Shown piece by piece: positions 1 through 5,623 of a DNA stretch of 8,100 bases (the first letter of the stretch is position 1; every line of letters begins with the position of its first letter). Position numbers and translations under genes: made by a program. Source of the DNA: an uncultured Prevotella sp. Its GTDB lineage: Bacteria > Bacteroidota > Bacteroidia > Bacteroidales > Bacteroidaceae. The notes under the pieces are model-generated. The model was not told where the DNA came from, did no database searches, and worked only from the letters and a program-made list of their open reading frames with translations. Location of the stretch: positions 1-8,100 of the forward strand of contig URFI01000102.1 in the NCBI GenBank assembly GCA_900547085.1, in the 5' to 3' direction.

Positions 1-37
1 TGGTGAGGGCCGATGGAGCTTTTCAGAAATTATTATA

Positions 38-123
38 TAACTTTGCATAAGATAGGCTTCGCCTCAACAAAGTAAGTAAACTCACTTTGTCTTCGGCTTG
101 CGCTATCTTTGTAAAAGATAGGC
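38..123. repeat. Structured 66-nt-period repeat upstream of lolD
   Basis: A 17-nt sequence at 41-57 recurs at 107-123 with 15 of 17 bases identical (CTTTGcAtAAGATAGGC and CTTTGtAaAAGATAGGC). Each copy is preceded by bases that complete a Bacteroidota -7-like box, TAACTTTG at 38-45 and TATCTTTG at 104-111. Between the copies lies an imperfect dyad over 51-107. GATAG (51-55) pairs with CTATC (103-107), GCC (61-63) with GGC (95-97), and ACAAAGT (67-73) with ACTTTGT (84-90). The sequence shows the repeat and dyad directly. That this is one copy of a family dispersed in the genome is an inference from its form. A structured leader or a tandemly duplicated promoter is the alternative. Confidence 0.6.
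104..111 (+). promoter_or_regulatory. Candidate -7 box for the lolD unit
   Basis: TATCTTTG matches the Bacteroidota housekeeping -7 consensus TAnnTTTG and lies 49 nt before the chosen lolD ATG. The only upstream TTTG is at 86-89, giving a 14-nt gap rather than the usual 18-20, so the -33 element is poor. The box also overlaps the right arm of the local dyad. A second -7-like box, TAACTTTG, lies at 38-45 without a good -33 either. Either could be used. Confidence 0.4.
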
Positions 124-138
124 ATCATGGGGTGATGC
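122..138 (+). promoter_or_regulatory. Small hairpin in the lolD leader
   Basis: GCATCA (122-127) and TGATGC (133-138) form a perfect 6-bp inverted repeat around TGGGG, 22 nt before the ATG. In RNA the stem could add a U-G pair. It lies in the presumed 5' untranslated region, where it could affect translation or mRNA stability. No function is shown by the sequence. There is no T-tract after it, so it does not look like a terminator. Confidence 0.4.
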
Positions 139-160
139 AAACAGAAAAGAATTGTTTTTT

Positions 161-853
161 ATGATAGATATTCAAGGTGTAACAAAGTCTTTTGGCAACC
201 TGCAGGTGTTGAAAGGTATCGATTTGCATATCGACAGGGGAGAGGTGGTCAGCATTGTGGGACCAAGCGGTGCTGGCAAGACTACGTTGCTGCAAATCAT
301 CGGCACACTTGACCAGCCTGATGACGGACAAGTAAAGGTGAATGACATCTTGCTCAATGGCTTGTCATCGGATAAGTTGAGCGACTTCCGCAACCGTCAC
401 ATCGGCTTTGTGTTTCAGTTTCATCAATTGCTGCCAGAGTTCACGGCTTTGGAGAACGTCCTGATTCCGGCTTACATTGCCGGCAAGGGGCAGGGGGAGG
501 CCAAGAAGCGGGCGCAAGAACTGCTGAGGTTCATGGGACTGACTGACCGTGCTCACCATAAGCCCAACCAACTGTCGGGCGGAGAGAAGCAACGGGTAGC
601 CGTGGCGCGTGCGCTGGTGAACCATCCGGCGGTGATTTTGGCCGACGAACCCAGTGGGAGCCTTGACTCTAAAAACAAAGCTGAACTGCATCAGCTGTTC
701 TTCGATTTGCGTGATGAGTTCGGTCAAACATTCGTTATCGTGACCCATGATGAGGGATTGGCTGCCCTGACCGACCGAACCATTCACATGAAAGACGGCA
801 GACTGATTGAACCGCAAGCAACAGACATTGAGCCTGCGGAGAATAAGGAATAA
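161..853 (+). CDS. lolD: LolD-type lipoprotein-releasing ABC transporter ATPase
   Basis: This 230-aa protein is the ATPase of a LolCDE-like transporter, which extracts lipoproteins from the inner membrane for delivery to the outer membrane. It acts at the cytoplasmic face. All ABC motifs are intact: Walker A GPSGAGKT at 34-41, Q-loop glutamine 86 within FVFQFHQLLPEFTALENV (characteristic of LolD), signature LSGGEKQR at 138-145, Walker B VILADEP at 158-164, D-loop SLDS at 167-170, and H-loop His196 in VTHD. The length is normal for LolD. I chose ATG 161 over the in-frame TTG 152 because MIDIQGVTKSF matches the usual LolD beginning. No membrane partner (LolC/E) is in the window, so the partner must be encoded elsewhere. 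A MacB- or FtsE-like ATPase is a less likely alternative. The next gene starts 4 nt after the stop, suggesting co-transcription. Confidence 0.9.
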   Translation: MIDIQGVTKSFGNLQVLKGIDLHIDRGEVVSIVGPSGAGKTTLLQIIGTLDQPDDGQVKVNDILLNGLSSDKLSDFRNRHIGFVFQFHQLLPEFTALENVLIPAYIAGKGQGEAKKRAQELLRFMGLTDRAHHKPNQLSGGEKQRVAVARALVNHPAVILADEPSGSLDSKNKAELHQLFFDLRDEFGQTFVIVTHDEGLAALTDRTIHMKDGRLIEPQATDIEPAENKE

Positions 854-857
854 CAAG

Positions 858-1781
858 ATGGAAAACACACATGCAGATCATCCACAGAAGGACATGTTAG
901 AAGAGAAGCGAGAAGAGGGCAGTGAATCGAATCGCACAATCATTAAGTTGGGCGACTACAACCAGTTGACAGTTGTCAAAGAGGTGGATTTCGGTCTTTA
1001 TTTGGACGGAGGGGAAGAGGGTGAGATACTCCTTCCTCAACGTTATGTGCCGGATCATTATAGAATAGGTGAGCCTCTGGAGGTGTTCGTCTATCTCGAT
1101 CAAGACGAACGGTTGGTCGCCACCACGCAAACGCCGTTGGCTCGGGTTGGCGAGTTCGCCTATTTGGAATGCTCGTGGGTGAACAAGTATGGCGCATTTT
1201 TAAACTGGGGACTGATGAAGGACTTGTTCTGTCCGTTCCGAGAACAGAAAAAACGCATGGAGATAGGCGAGCATTATATCGTTTACGTCTATCTCGACGA
1301 GGAGAGTTACCGCATTGTGTCGTCGGCCAAGGTGGAACATTTCTTATCTGACAGCCGACCAACTTATCAACAGGGTGAAGAGGTTGACCTGCTGATTTGG
1401 CAGAAAACCGATTTGGGTTTCAAGGTTATCATCAATAATCGGCATGCGGGACTGGTGTACGATAACCAGATATTCAAGGCGGTTCACACGGGCGACCGCA
1501 TGAAAGGATACATCGCCAACGTGCGCGAAGACGGAAAAATAGACGTTACGTTGCAGCCTATGGGGCAGAAGGTGGTTGCAGATTTTGCCGAAACGCTGTT
1601 GCAATATCTGCAAGAACATGGCGGCTATTGCGACTTGGGCGACAAGAGTGATGCCGAAGAGATTAAACGTCGGTTCGAAGTGAGCAAGAAAACATACAAG
1701 AAGGCCATTGGTGACCTGTACAAACGCCGCCTCATATCGATAGAGCCAGATGGTATCTATCTACAGAAAACCCGCAATTAA
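858..1781 (+). CDS. CvfB/YitL-family S1-domain RNA-binding protein
   Basis: The 307-aa product resembles the CvfB/YitL family: tandem S1-like RNA-binding folds followed by a winged helix, cytoplasmic. I read S1-like units at about 29-90 (LGDYNQLTVVKEVDFGLYLDG), 96-158 (a second unit with CSWVNKYGAFLNWG) and 172-232 (a third ending KGYIANVREDGKIDVTLQ). A winged-helix-like C-terminus spans about 240-303 (SKKTYKKAIGDLYKRRLI). In Firmicutes CvfB affects expression of virulence factors, but no target can be inferred here. Before the first S1 unit there is a polar, acidic N-terminal extension of about 26 residues. ATG 858 follows the lolD stop by 4 nt; an in-frame ATG at 894 would remove 12 of those residues. 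It probably shares the lolD transcript, but no functional link to lipoprotein transport is known to me. Confidence 0.85.
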   Translation: MENTHADHPQKDMLEEKREEGSESNRTIIKLGDYNQLTVVKEVDFGLYLDGGEEGEILLPQRYVPDHYRIGEPLEVFVYLDQDERLVATTQTPLARVGEFAYLECSWVNKYGAFLNWGLMKDLFCPFREQKKRMEIGEHYIVYVYLDEESYRIVSSAKVEHFLSDSRPTYQQGEEVDLLIWQKTDLGFKVIINNRHAGLVYDNQIFKAVHTGDRMKGYIANVREDGKIDVTLQPMGQKVVADFAETLLQYLQEHGGYCDLGDKSDAEEIKRRFEVSKKTYKKAIGDLYKRRLISIEPDGIYLQKTRN

Positions 1782-2096
1782 GATTTCACAGTCTTGCGCG
1801 TTTGTTTGAGTGGCGATACCGGCTCGTGTGACAAAAAAGGCGCATATCTCATCTTTCAAGCTGTTTTTTGTTAAGCATTCAATCGCTTGACTTGGGACTG
1901 TAGAGTTAAAAACGCATCGCTTCTGAAGTCATGTACCTGTCGTTTTAGCATTCTGATTTAATTATTAATCCTTTCTGTTTATCCATTAAAGACTGTTCCC
2001 GATTTCATTATCACGTTATAACTTCTTGTCAACAATGCTGCTAGTAGAAGACAATAAACAATAAGAAGCAAGTGATGCAGCTAAGATTTAAAAATA
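1782..2096. other. Intergenic gap without a recognisable gene
   Basis: This ~315-nt gap separates the convergent S1-protein gene and dnaK. I find no open frame with family resemblance, no tRNA-like fold and no strong terminator hairpin of its own. The left half is moderately GC-rich and the right half is AT-rich, ending in the A-run that begins the dnaK terminator stem. It may hold a decayed gene or a dispersed repeat, but nothing in the sequence proves either. Confidence 0.5.
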
Positions 2097-2135
2097 AAAA
2101 AAGAGGCGTAAACCATTGGCTTACACCTCTTTTTT
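2097..2135 (-). terminator. Intrinsic terminator of dnaK, probably bidirectional
   Basis: A stem of 15 positions (2097-2111 with 2121-2135) surrounds a 9-nt loop and is flanked by an A-run on the left and T6 on the right. Read on the minus strand the core is GAGGTGTAA with TTACGCCTC, giving a tolerated G-U pair. Read on the plus strand the same position is a C-A mismatch. The hairpin therefore suits dnaK (minus, stop 31 nt upstream) better, but it can probably also stop readthrough from the plus-strand unit ending at 1781. Confidence 0.85.
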
Positions 2136-2165
2136 GATTAAATATTGTTAATTATTTACCTTATC

Positions 2166-4097
2166 TTACTTCACTTCCTCAAAGTCTGCGTCCTGTACGG
2201 TGTCATCAGATGAACTGCTTTGGGTTTGCTGACCGTCACCTGCTTGCTGTGCACCGGCGTTGAAGCCTGCGTCTGCACCTGGCTGTGCGCCGCCTGCCTG
2301 GCTATACATCTGCGCACTGGCAGCCTGCATTACGGTGTTGAGGTTGTTGATGGCTGCGTCAATAGCGGCCACATCGGCATTCTTGTGCGCATCTTTCAAC
2401 TGTTGCAAAGCACTTTCAATGTTAGGCTTTTGGTCGGCTGGAATCTTGTCACCGTTGTCTTTCAAGAAGTTTTCGGTGGTGAAGATCATCGAGTCGGCCT
2501 GATTCATTTTGTCAACCTTCTCACGTTCAGCCTTGTCGGCGGCAGCGTTTTGCTCTGCCTCGGCCTTCATGCGGTCGATTTCCTCCTGGCTCAAACCTGA
2601 CGAAGCCTCGATGCGAATCTTCTGTTCCTTGCCTGTTGCCTTGTCTTTAGCCGATACATTCAAGATACCGTTGGCGTCAATGTCGAAGGTAACTTCTATC
2701 TGTGGAACGCCACGACGTGCCGGAGCGATGCCTTCGAGGTTGAACTGTCCGATGCTCTTGTTCTGTGCAGCCATGGGGCGTTCGCCTTGTAATACATGGA
2801 TGGTCACAGCCGTTTGATTATCCACTGCGGTAGAGAATGTCTCACTCTTCTTGGTAGGAATGGTCGTGTTGGCGTCAATCAATTTGGTCATCACACCGCC
2901 CATGGTCTCAATACCTAATGTCAGCGGAGTTACATCGAGCAATACGATGTCGCCTACGCCACTCTCTTTGTTCAAGATGGCTCCCTGTATGGCAGCACCT
3001 ACTGCAACTACCTCATCGGGGTTCACACCCTTTGAAGGCTCCTTGCCAAAGTAGTTCTTCACCAAGGTCTGCACAGCAGGGATGCGGCTCGAACCACCTA
3101 CGAGAATCACCTCGTCAATGTCTGACGTAGAAATCTTTGCATCTTTGATGGCATTCTGACACGGAACCAGACACGCCTGAATCAAGTCGTGTGCCAATTG
3201 CTCAAACTGAGCGCGCGTCAAGGTCTTCACCAAGTGCTTGGGCACACCGCCCTCAGCAGAAATATACGGCAGGTTGATTTCGGTAGATGTGGTGCTCGAG
3301 AGTTCAATCTTCGCCTTCTCGGCAGCCTCTTTCAAGCGTTGCATGGCCATCGGGTCTTTGGTGAGGTCGATACCTTGGTCGGCCTTGAAATCCTTTGCCA
3401 GCCAATCAATAATCACCTGGTCGAAGTCGTCACCGCCCAAGTGGGTATCACCGTTGGTAGAAAGCACTTCAAACACGCCGCCACCAAATTCCAAGATGGA
3501 GATATCGAAAGTACCGCCACCAAGGTCGAACACGGCAATCTTCATGTCTTTGCCTGCCTTATCCACACCGTATGCCAAAGCTGCGGCGGTAGGCTCGTTC
3601 ACGATACGCTGCACTTTCAGTCCTGCAATCTCACCTGCCTCTTTGGTGGCTTGGCGCTGTGAGTCGGAGAAGTAAGCCGGAACGGTAATCACCGCATCGG
3701 TCACCTCTTGTCCTAAGTAGTCTTCAGCGGTTTTCTTCATTTTCTGAAGTGTCATCGCTGAAATCTCCTGTGGGGTATATTTGCGTCCGTCAATGTCTAT
3801 TCTTGGATAGCCATTTTCGTCAACCACCTTGAAAGGTACACGCTCGGCTTCTTTCTGGCTCTGTGCATACGTTTCACCCATGAAGCGCTTGATAGAGTAC
3901 ACCGTGTTCGTAGGATTGGTGATAGCCTGTCGCTTGGCAGGGTCACCCACCTTGCGCTCACCGTCTTTTACAAAACCAACGACCGAAGGTGTTGTACGTT
4001 TTCCTTCACTATTGGCAATAACCACTGGTTCATTGCCTTCAAATACAGCAACACATGAATTTGTTGTACCTAAGTCTATTCCAATAATTTTTCCCAT
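2166..4097 (-). CDS. dnaK: Molecular chaperone DnaK (Hsp70)
   Basis: DnaK binds exposed hydrophobic peptides and releases them in an ATP-driven cycle with DnaJ and GrpE, in the cytoplasm. The 643-aa protein is full length. Visible motifs are phosphate loop 1 IDLGTTNS at 7-14, NEPTAAALAYG at 167-177, phosphate loop 2 DLGGGTFD at 191-198 (with the conserved threonine 196), and the adenosine motif VGGSSRIP at 333-340. The interdomain linker is DIVLLDVTPL at 383-392. A substrate-binding beta domain follows to about residue 500, then the helical lid. The tail is Gly/Ala/Gln/Ser-rich (about 598-632) and ends DADFEEVK, a variant of the EEVD-like end. The start MGKIIGIDLG is canonical. dnaJ and grpE are not adjacent. 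A terminator lies just downstream. No TAnnTTTG box or CIRCE element is present in the 220-nt leader, so control probably uses something else. Confidence 0.99.
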   Translation of the reverse strand: MGKIIGIDLGTTNSCVAVFEGNEPVVIANSEGKRTTPSVVGFVKDGERKVGDPAKRQAITNPTNTVYSIKRFMGETYAQSQKEAERVPFKVVDENGYPRIDIDGRKYTPQEISAMTLQKMKKTAEDYLGQEVTDAVITVPAYFSDSQRQATKEAGEIAGLKVQRIVNEPTAAALAYGVDKAGKDMKIAVFDLGGGTFDISILEFGGGVFEVLSTNGDTHLGGDDFDQVIIDWLAKDFKADQGIDLTKDPMAMQRLKEAAEKAKIELSSTTSTEINLPYISAEGGVPKHLVKTLTRAQFEQLAHDLIQACLVPCQNAIKDAKISTSDIDEVILVGGSSRIPAVQTLVKNYFGKEPSKGVNPDEVVAVGAAIQGAILNKESGVGDIVLLDVTPLTLGIETMGGVMTKLIDANTTIPTKKSETFSTAVDNQTAVTIHVLQGERPMAAQNKSIGQFNLEGIAPARRGVPQIEVTFDIDANGILNVSAKDKATGKEQKIRIEASSGLSQEEIDRMKAEAEQNAAADKAEREKVDKMNQADSMIFTTENFLKDNGDKIPADQKPNIESALQQLKDAHKNADVAAIDAAINNLNTVMQAASAQMYSQAGGAQPGADAGFNAGAQQAGDGQQTQSSSSDDTVQDADFEEVK

Positions 4098-4113
4098 AAT
4101 ATGTTGTTTTTTA

Positions 4114-4145
4114 GTTTACGAGTTAATGAGTTTACGAGTTTACTA
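4114..4145. repeat. Four tandem octamers in the dnaK leader
   Basis: Four consecutive 8-nt units occur 16 nt before the dnaK start: GTTTACGA, GTTAATGA, GTTTACGA, GTTTACTA on plus (TCGTAAAC-like on the dnaK strand). Units 1 and 3 are identical, and the 12-nt string AGTTTACGAGTT recurs with a 16-nt period. Being in the 5' untranslated region, copy-number change would alter leader length. I believe similar octamer arrays occur between genes in other Bacteroidota, but this is memory, not a search. Confidence 0.65.
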
Positions 4146-4199
4146 ATTGATAGTTCACAAGTAATACTGCTGATTTCAATACGCTCATATAAAAACAAA

Positions 4200-4334
4200 T
4201 GTCATGCCAAAACACAACATATTGGCTCGGGCTGACATGAAATATGCCAACCTGTCACTTTGACATCTTTGCTGTCATGTTATGAAAGTGCTGGGGTAGG
4301 GGGATGTTTCTACGCTGTCATCCTATTTTTGTCA
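4200..4334. promoter_or_regulatory. TGTCA/TGACA pentamer cluster upstream of dnaK
   Basis: Seven copies of TGTCA or its complement TGACA occur in 135 nt, starting at 4200, 4233, 4253, 4261, 4273, 4316 and 4330. Chance expectation for a pentamer on both strands is about 0.3. Three extend to TGTCATG (4200, 4273, 4330). Two form a perfect dyad with 3-nt spacing, TGTCA-CTT-TGACA at 4253-4265. The last two overlap the 3' end of the neighbouring gene. The dnaK promoter should lie here but has no standard -7 box. A regulator or alternative sigma factor recognising this motif is an inference. Confidence 0.4.
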
Positions 4335-4869
4335 TGTGATAGCCCATGGACTTCAGTTGCATGGCGGCGCCCATTAAATACAGCTGGTGCAGTGCCGCTA
4401 TCACAGCCCGGTAGGCATCTTCCGACCCAGGCGCGATGGCCAGATGGTGCAACAGGTTGTTGGTTCTGGCAGCACATTCGCCAACCGTGTCTTGCAATTG
4501 TTGGGCTTGTTCGGGGTTCAAAAGCAGAACTTTCTCGCGTATATAGTCGTCCATGTGGTCAAAATCAATGCGGTCGCGCAGGTAGGTGTACAGGTTTTCC
4601 ACCTTATTATATAGTTCCCAGTCTTCGTCCCAGTATTTGGCCACGGCCATGCCCACGTACATCATCCAGCCGAAAACCACCGTTGGGTATTGATTAAATT
4701 CGCGCACGGCGTCAGGCATATAGGCGTTGGCAATGTCGTACCATTTTCCTTCGATGTCGGGAGCATCCGGCAGGTGTTCATCAACCTTGTCCAACCCGTG
4801 AAGGTAGGTGTACAGATTGTGCTTGAAGATGGCTTCCGGTGTTTGTAAGTTGTCGCTTGGGTGCATCAT
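4318..4869 (-). CDS. Conserved-looking protein of unknown function (183 aa)
   Basis: I do not recognise this protein by family name. It is soluble by appearance, with no signal peptide and no clear membrane segment, and is probably mainly helical. Its notable stretches are WYDIANAYMPDAVREF (43-58), YPTVVFGWMMYVGMAVAKYW (61-80) and a C-terminal helix pair ending in KSMGYHMTKIG. The aromatic- and methionine-rich core (61-80) is amphipathic enough for a packed helix rather than a transmembrane one, because of the polar residues around it. Two adjacent ATGs (4869 and 4866) offer equivalent starts. A strong promoter match lies about 100 nt upstream (4970-5000), and dnaK follows 220 nt downstream on the same strand with its own leader. 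It is likely a real single gene: base use is gene-like, the frame is open throughout, and a promoter is in place. Function cannot be inferred. Confidence 0.8.
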   Translation of the reverse strand: MMHPSDNLQTPEAIFKHNLYTYLHGLDKVDEHLPDAPDIEGKWYDIANAYMPDAVREFNQYPTVVFGWMMYVGMAVAKYWDEDWELYNKVENLYTYLRDRIDFDHMDDYIREKVLLLNPEQAQQLQDTVGECAARTNNLLHHLAIAPGSEDAYRAVIAALHQLYLMGAAMQLKSMGYHMTKIG

Positions 4870-4930
4870 GTTTTTATTCGTTGAGGGTGTATGGGGTGAG
4901 GGTCATCCTTTTCCGATGGCCAGCTATTCA

Positions 4931-4963
4931 GCATGATTGTTTGTATCATGTCTATCATCATGC
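4931..4963. promoter_or_regulatory. Overlapping inverted repeats at the start of the 183-aa gene leader
   Basis: Three related arms lie just downstream of the -7 box: GCATGAT (4931-4937), ATCATG (4945-4950) and ATCATGC (4957-4963). The first arm can pair with either of the others: CATGAT-N7-ATCATG is perfect, and GCATGAT-N19-ATCATGC is perfect over 7 bp. The expected transcription start is near 4963. The position suits a repressor operator or alternative leader hairpins; which, if either, is unknown. Confidence 0.4.
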
Positions 4964-4969
4964 TGTTTG

Positions 4970-5000
4970 CAAAGATAAATACTTATCTGGAAAAAACAAA
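4970..5000 (-). promoter_or_regulatory. Bacteroidota promoter for the 183-aa gene
   Basis: On the minus strand TTTG (4997-5000) is followed after exactly 19 nt by TATCTTTG (4970-4977), matching the Bacteroidota -33/-7 consensus in sequence and spacing. Transcription would begin near 4963 and give a leader of roughly 95 nt before the ATG pair at 4864-4869. Confidence 0.8.
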
Positions 5001-5217
5001 ATGCTGAATCGCTGCGTCCTTGGCAAACTTGTGATTATGTGGGTAGGTGATGATGAATTTTATTGACAGCGATGCTCTTTCTCTTTCGCGTATTTACAAC
5101 CAACGCTACTTTGGATTACAAATACGCCAAATATGAGCGACTATTATATCTTGTTATGAACCAAAGTGTTACGTTCTCTTTGCGACAATTGCACCTCCTT
5201 ATGCAAGTATTGATTGA

Positions 5218-5258
5218 CCAAAAGCATTGCTTTAAGCAAGTAAGATGCATGCTTTTGG
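5218..5258. repeat. Perfect 10-bp inverted repeat with nested dyad
   Basis: CCAAAAGCAT (5218-5227) and ATGCTTTTGG (5249-5258) are exact reverse complements separated by 21 nt. Inside, TTGCTT (5227-5232) faces AAGCAA (5234-5239). Related strings follow immediately: GCAATTGC (5262-5269), GCATGC (5247-5252 and 5268-5273), a second ATGCTTTTG at 5292-5300, and GGCAATTG at both 5261 and 5316. The density of related dyads over about 140 nt suggests a repeat element or a protein-binding array. No coding or transposase signal accompanies it. Confidence 0.6.
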
Positions 5259-5401
5259 CTGGCAATTGCATGCTGATTGCACCGCAAAAAGATGCTTTTG
5301 TGGGCATTATCTCATGGCAATTGTGGCGAAAAGTGATTTTTCTAAAGGAAAAATAGTCATGTTTACCTCCTGTGTGCCTATCGTTTTTTTCTAGATTGTA
5401 A

Positions 5402-5426
5402 GTTTTTATGGGCTGTTTTTATGGGC
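5402..5426. repeat. 12-nt perfect direct repeat
   Basis: GTTTTTATGGGC occurs at 5402-5413 and again at 5415-5426, one base apart. It lies in the intergenic region about 145 nt before the promoter at 5570. It may be a simple duplication, and no role is evident. Confidence 0.7.
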
Positions 5427-5475
5427 GAAAATTCAGAAAAAACTGAACAATTATTGTCCGCCGCATTACATTGAT

Positions 5476-5495
5476 GGGATGGGGATGTGGGGGGG
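5476..5495 (+). other. G-rich run able to form a quadruplex
   Basis: GGG (5476-5478), GGGG (5481-5484) and G7 (5489-5495) with spacers AT and ATGT supply four G-triplets if the G7 is split. It lies about 75 nt upstream of the -33 element of the 492-aa gene. The G7 tract could also vary in length by slippage. Both ideas rest on composition only. Confidence 0.35.
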
Positions 5496-5569
5496 ATTTT
5501 CGTTCAACCACCTTGGGTAAAGGAAGATGTTTATTATCGGAGGACGTGTGAAAAATTGGCAGCAATGCT

Positions 5570-5599
5570 TTTGCCGTTCGAAAAAACTCTGTATCTTTG
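5570..5599 (+). promoter_or_regulatory. Bacteroidota promoter for the 492-aa gene
   Basis: TTTG (5570-5573), an 18-nt gap and TATCTTTG (5592-5599) match the Bacteroidota consensus well. Transcription should begin near 5606, giving a leader of only about 18 nt before ATG 5624. The box overlaps the in-frame TTG at 5597 and the expected start site lies after ATG 5603, which rules both out as starts from this promoter. Confidence 0.8.
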
Positions 5600-5623
5600 G
5601 AAATGAATAATAGAAATGAACTG

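Larger units (their letters stand above)
5001..5569. other. Long gene-poor intergenic region with repeats
   Basis: This region separates two divergent genes. An open frame of 97 codons (5063-5356, plus) exists, but it has no family resemblance, ends in the dyad-rich block and has an unlikely composition, so I do not call it. The stretch contains an inverted-repeat-rich block (about 5184-5330), a 12-nt direct repeat (5402-5426), the small hairpin TTCAG-A6-CTGAA (5432-5447) and a G-rich run (5476-5495). A decayed gene or a dispersed repeat family could explain the block. Confidence 0.55.

Noticed and set aside
3..50. Open frame on plus ending in TAA at 48-50, possibly the tail of an upstream gene
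   Set aside because: Only 15 codons are visible, another frame is also open to 40, and none shows family resemblance. The stretch overlaps a -7-like box.
38..123. Insertion sequence ends or MITE with target duplication
   Set aside because: The outer repeats are direct rather than inverted, no transposase is nearby, and no target-site duplication can be shown within the window.
365..868. 167-codon minus-strand frame opposite lolD
   Set aside because: It lies fully antisense to an intact ABC ATPase with all motifs, so it is a shadow frame.
4114..4145. CRISPR-like array
   Set aside because: The units are 8 nt and directly adjacent, with no spacers, so this is a simple tandem repeat.
2220..4146. 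Several plus-strand open frames of 67-157 codons opposite dnaK
   Set aside because: They are antisense shadows of the strongly conserved dnaK coding sequence and have no protein-like motifs.
4098..4317. CIRCE/HrcA-type operator or standard TAnnTTTG promoter for dnaK
   Set aside because: Neither TTAGCACTC-like arms nor a minus-strand TAnnTTTG box is present in the leader.
4260..4697. 145-codon plus-strand frame opposite the 183-aa gene
   Set aside because: Its sequence is Arg/Pro/Trp-rich and looks like a reverse reading of the minus-strand gene, which has the better composition and a promoter.
5063..5356. 97-codon open frame on plus in the intergenic region
   Set aside because: No recognisable motif, odd composition rich in Leu, Cys and Gln, no fitting promoter at its start, and its second half is made of the palindrome-rich block.
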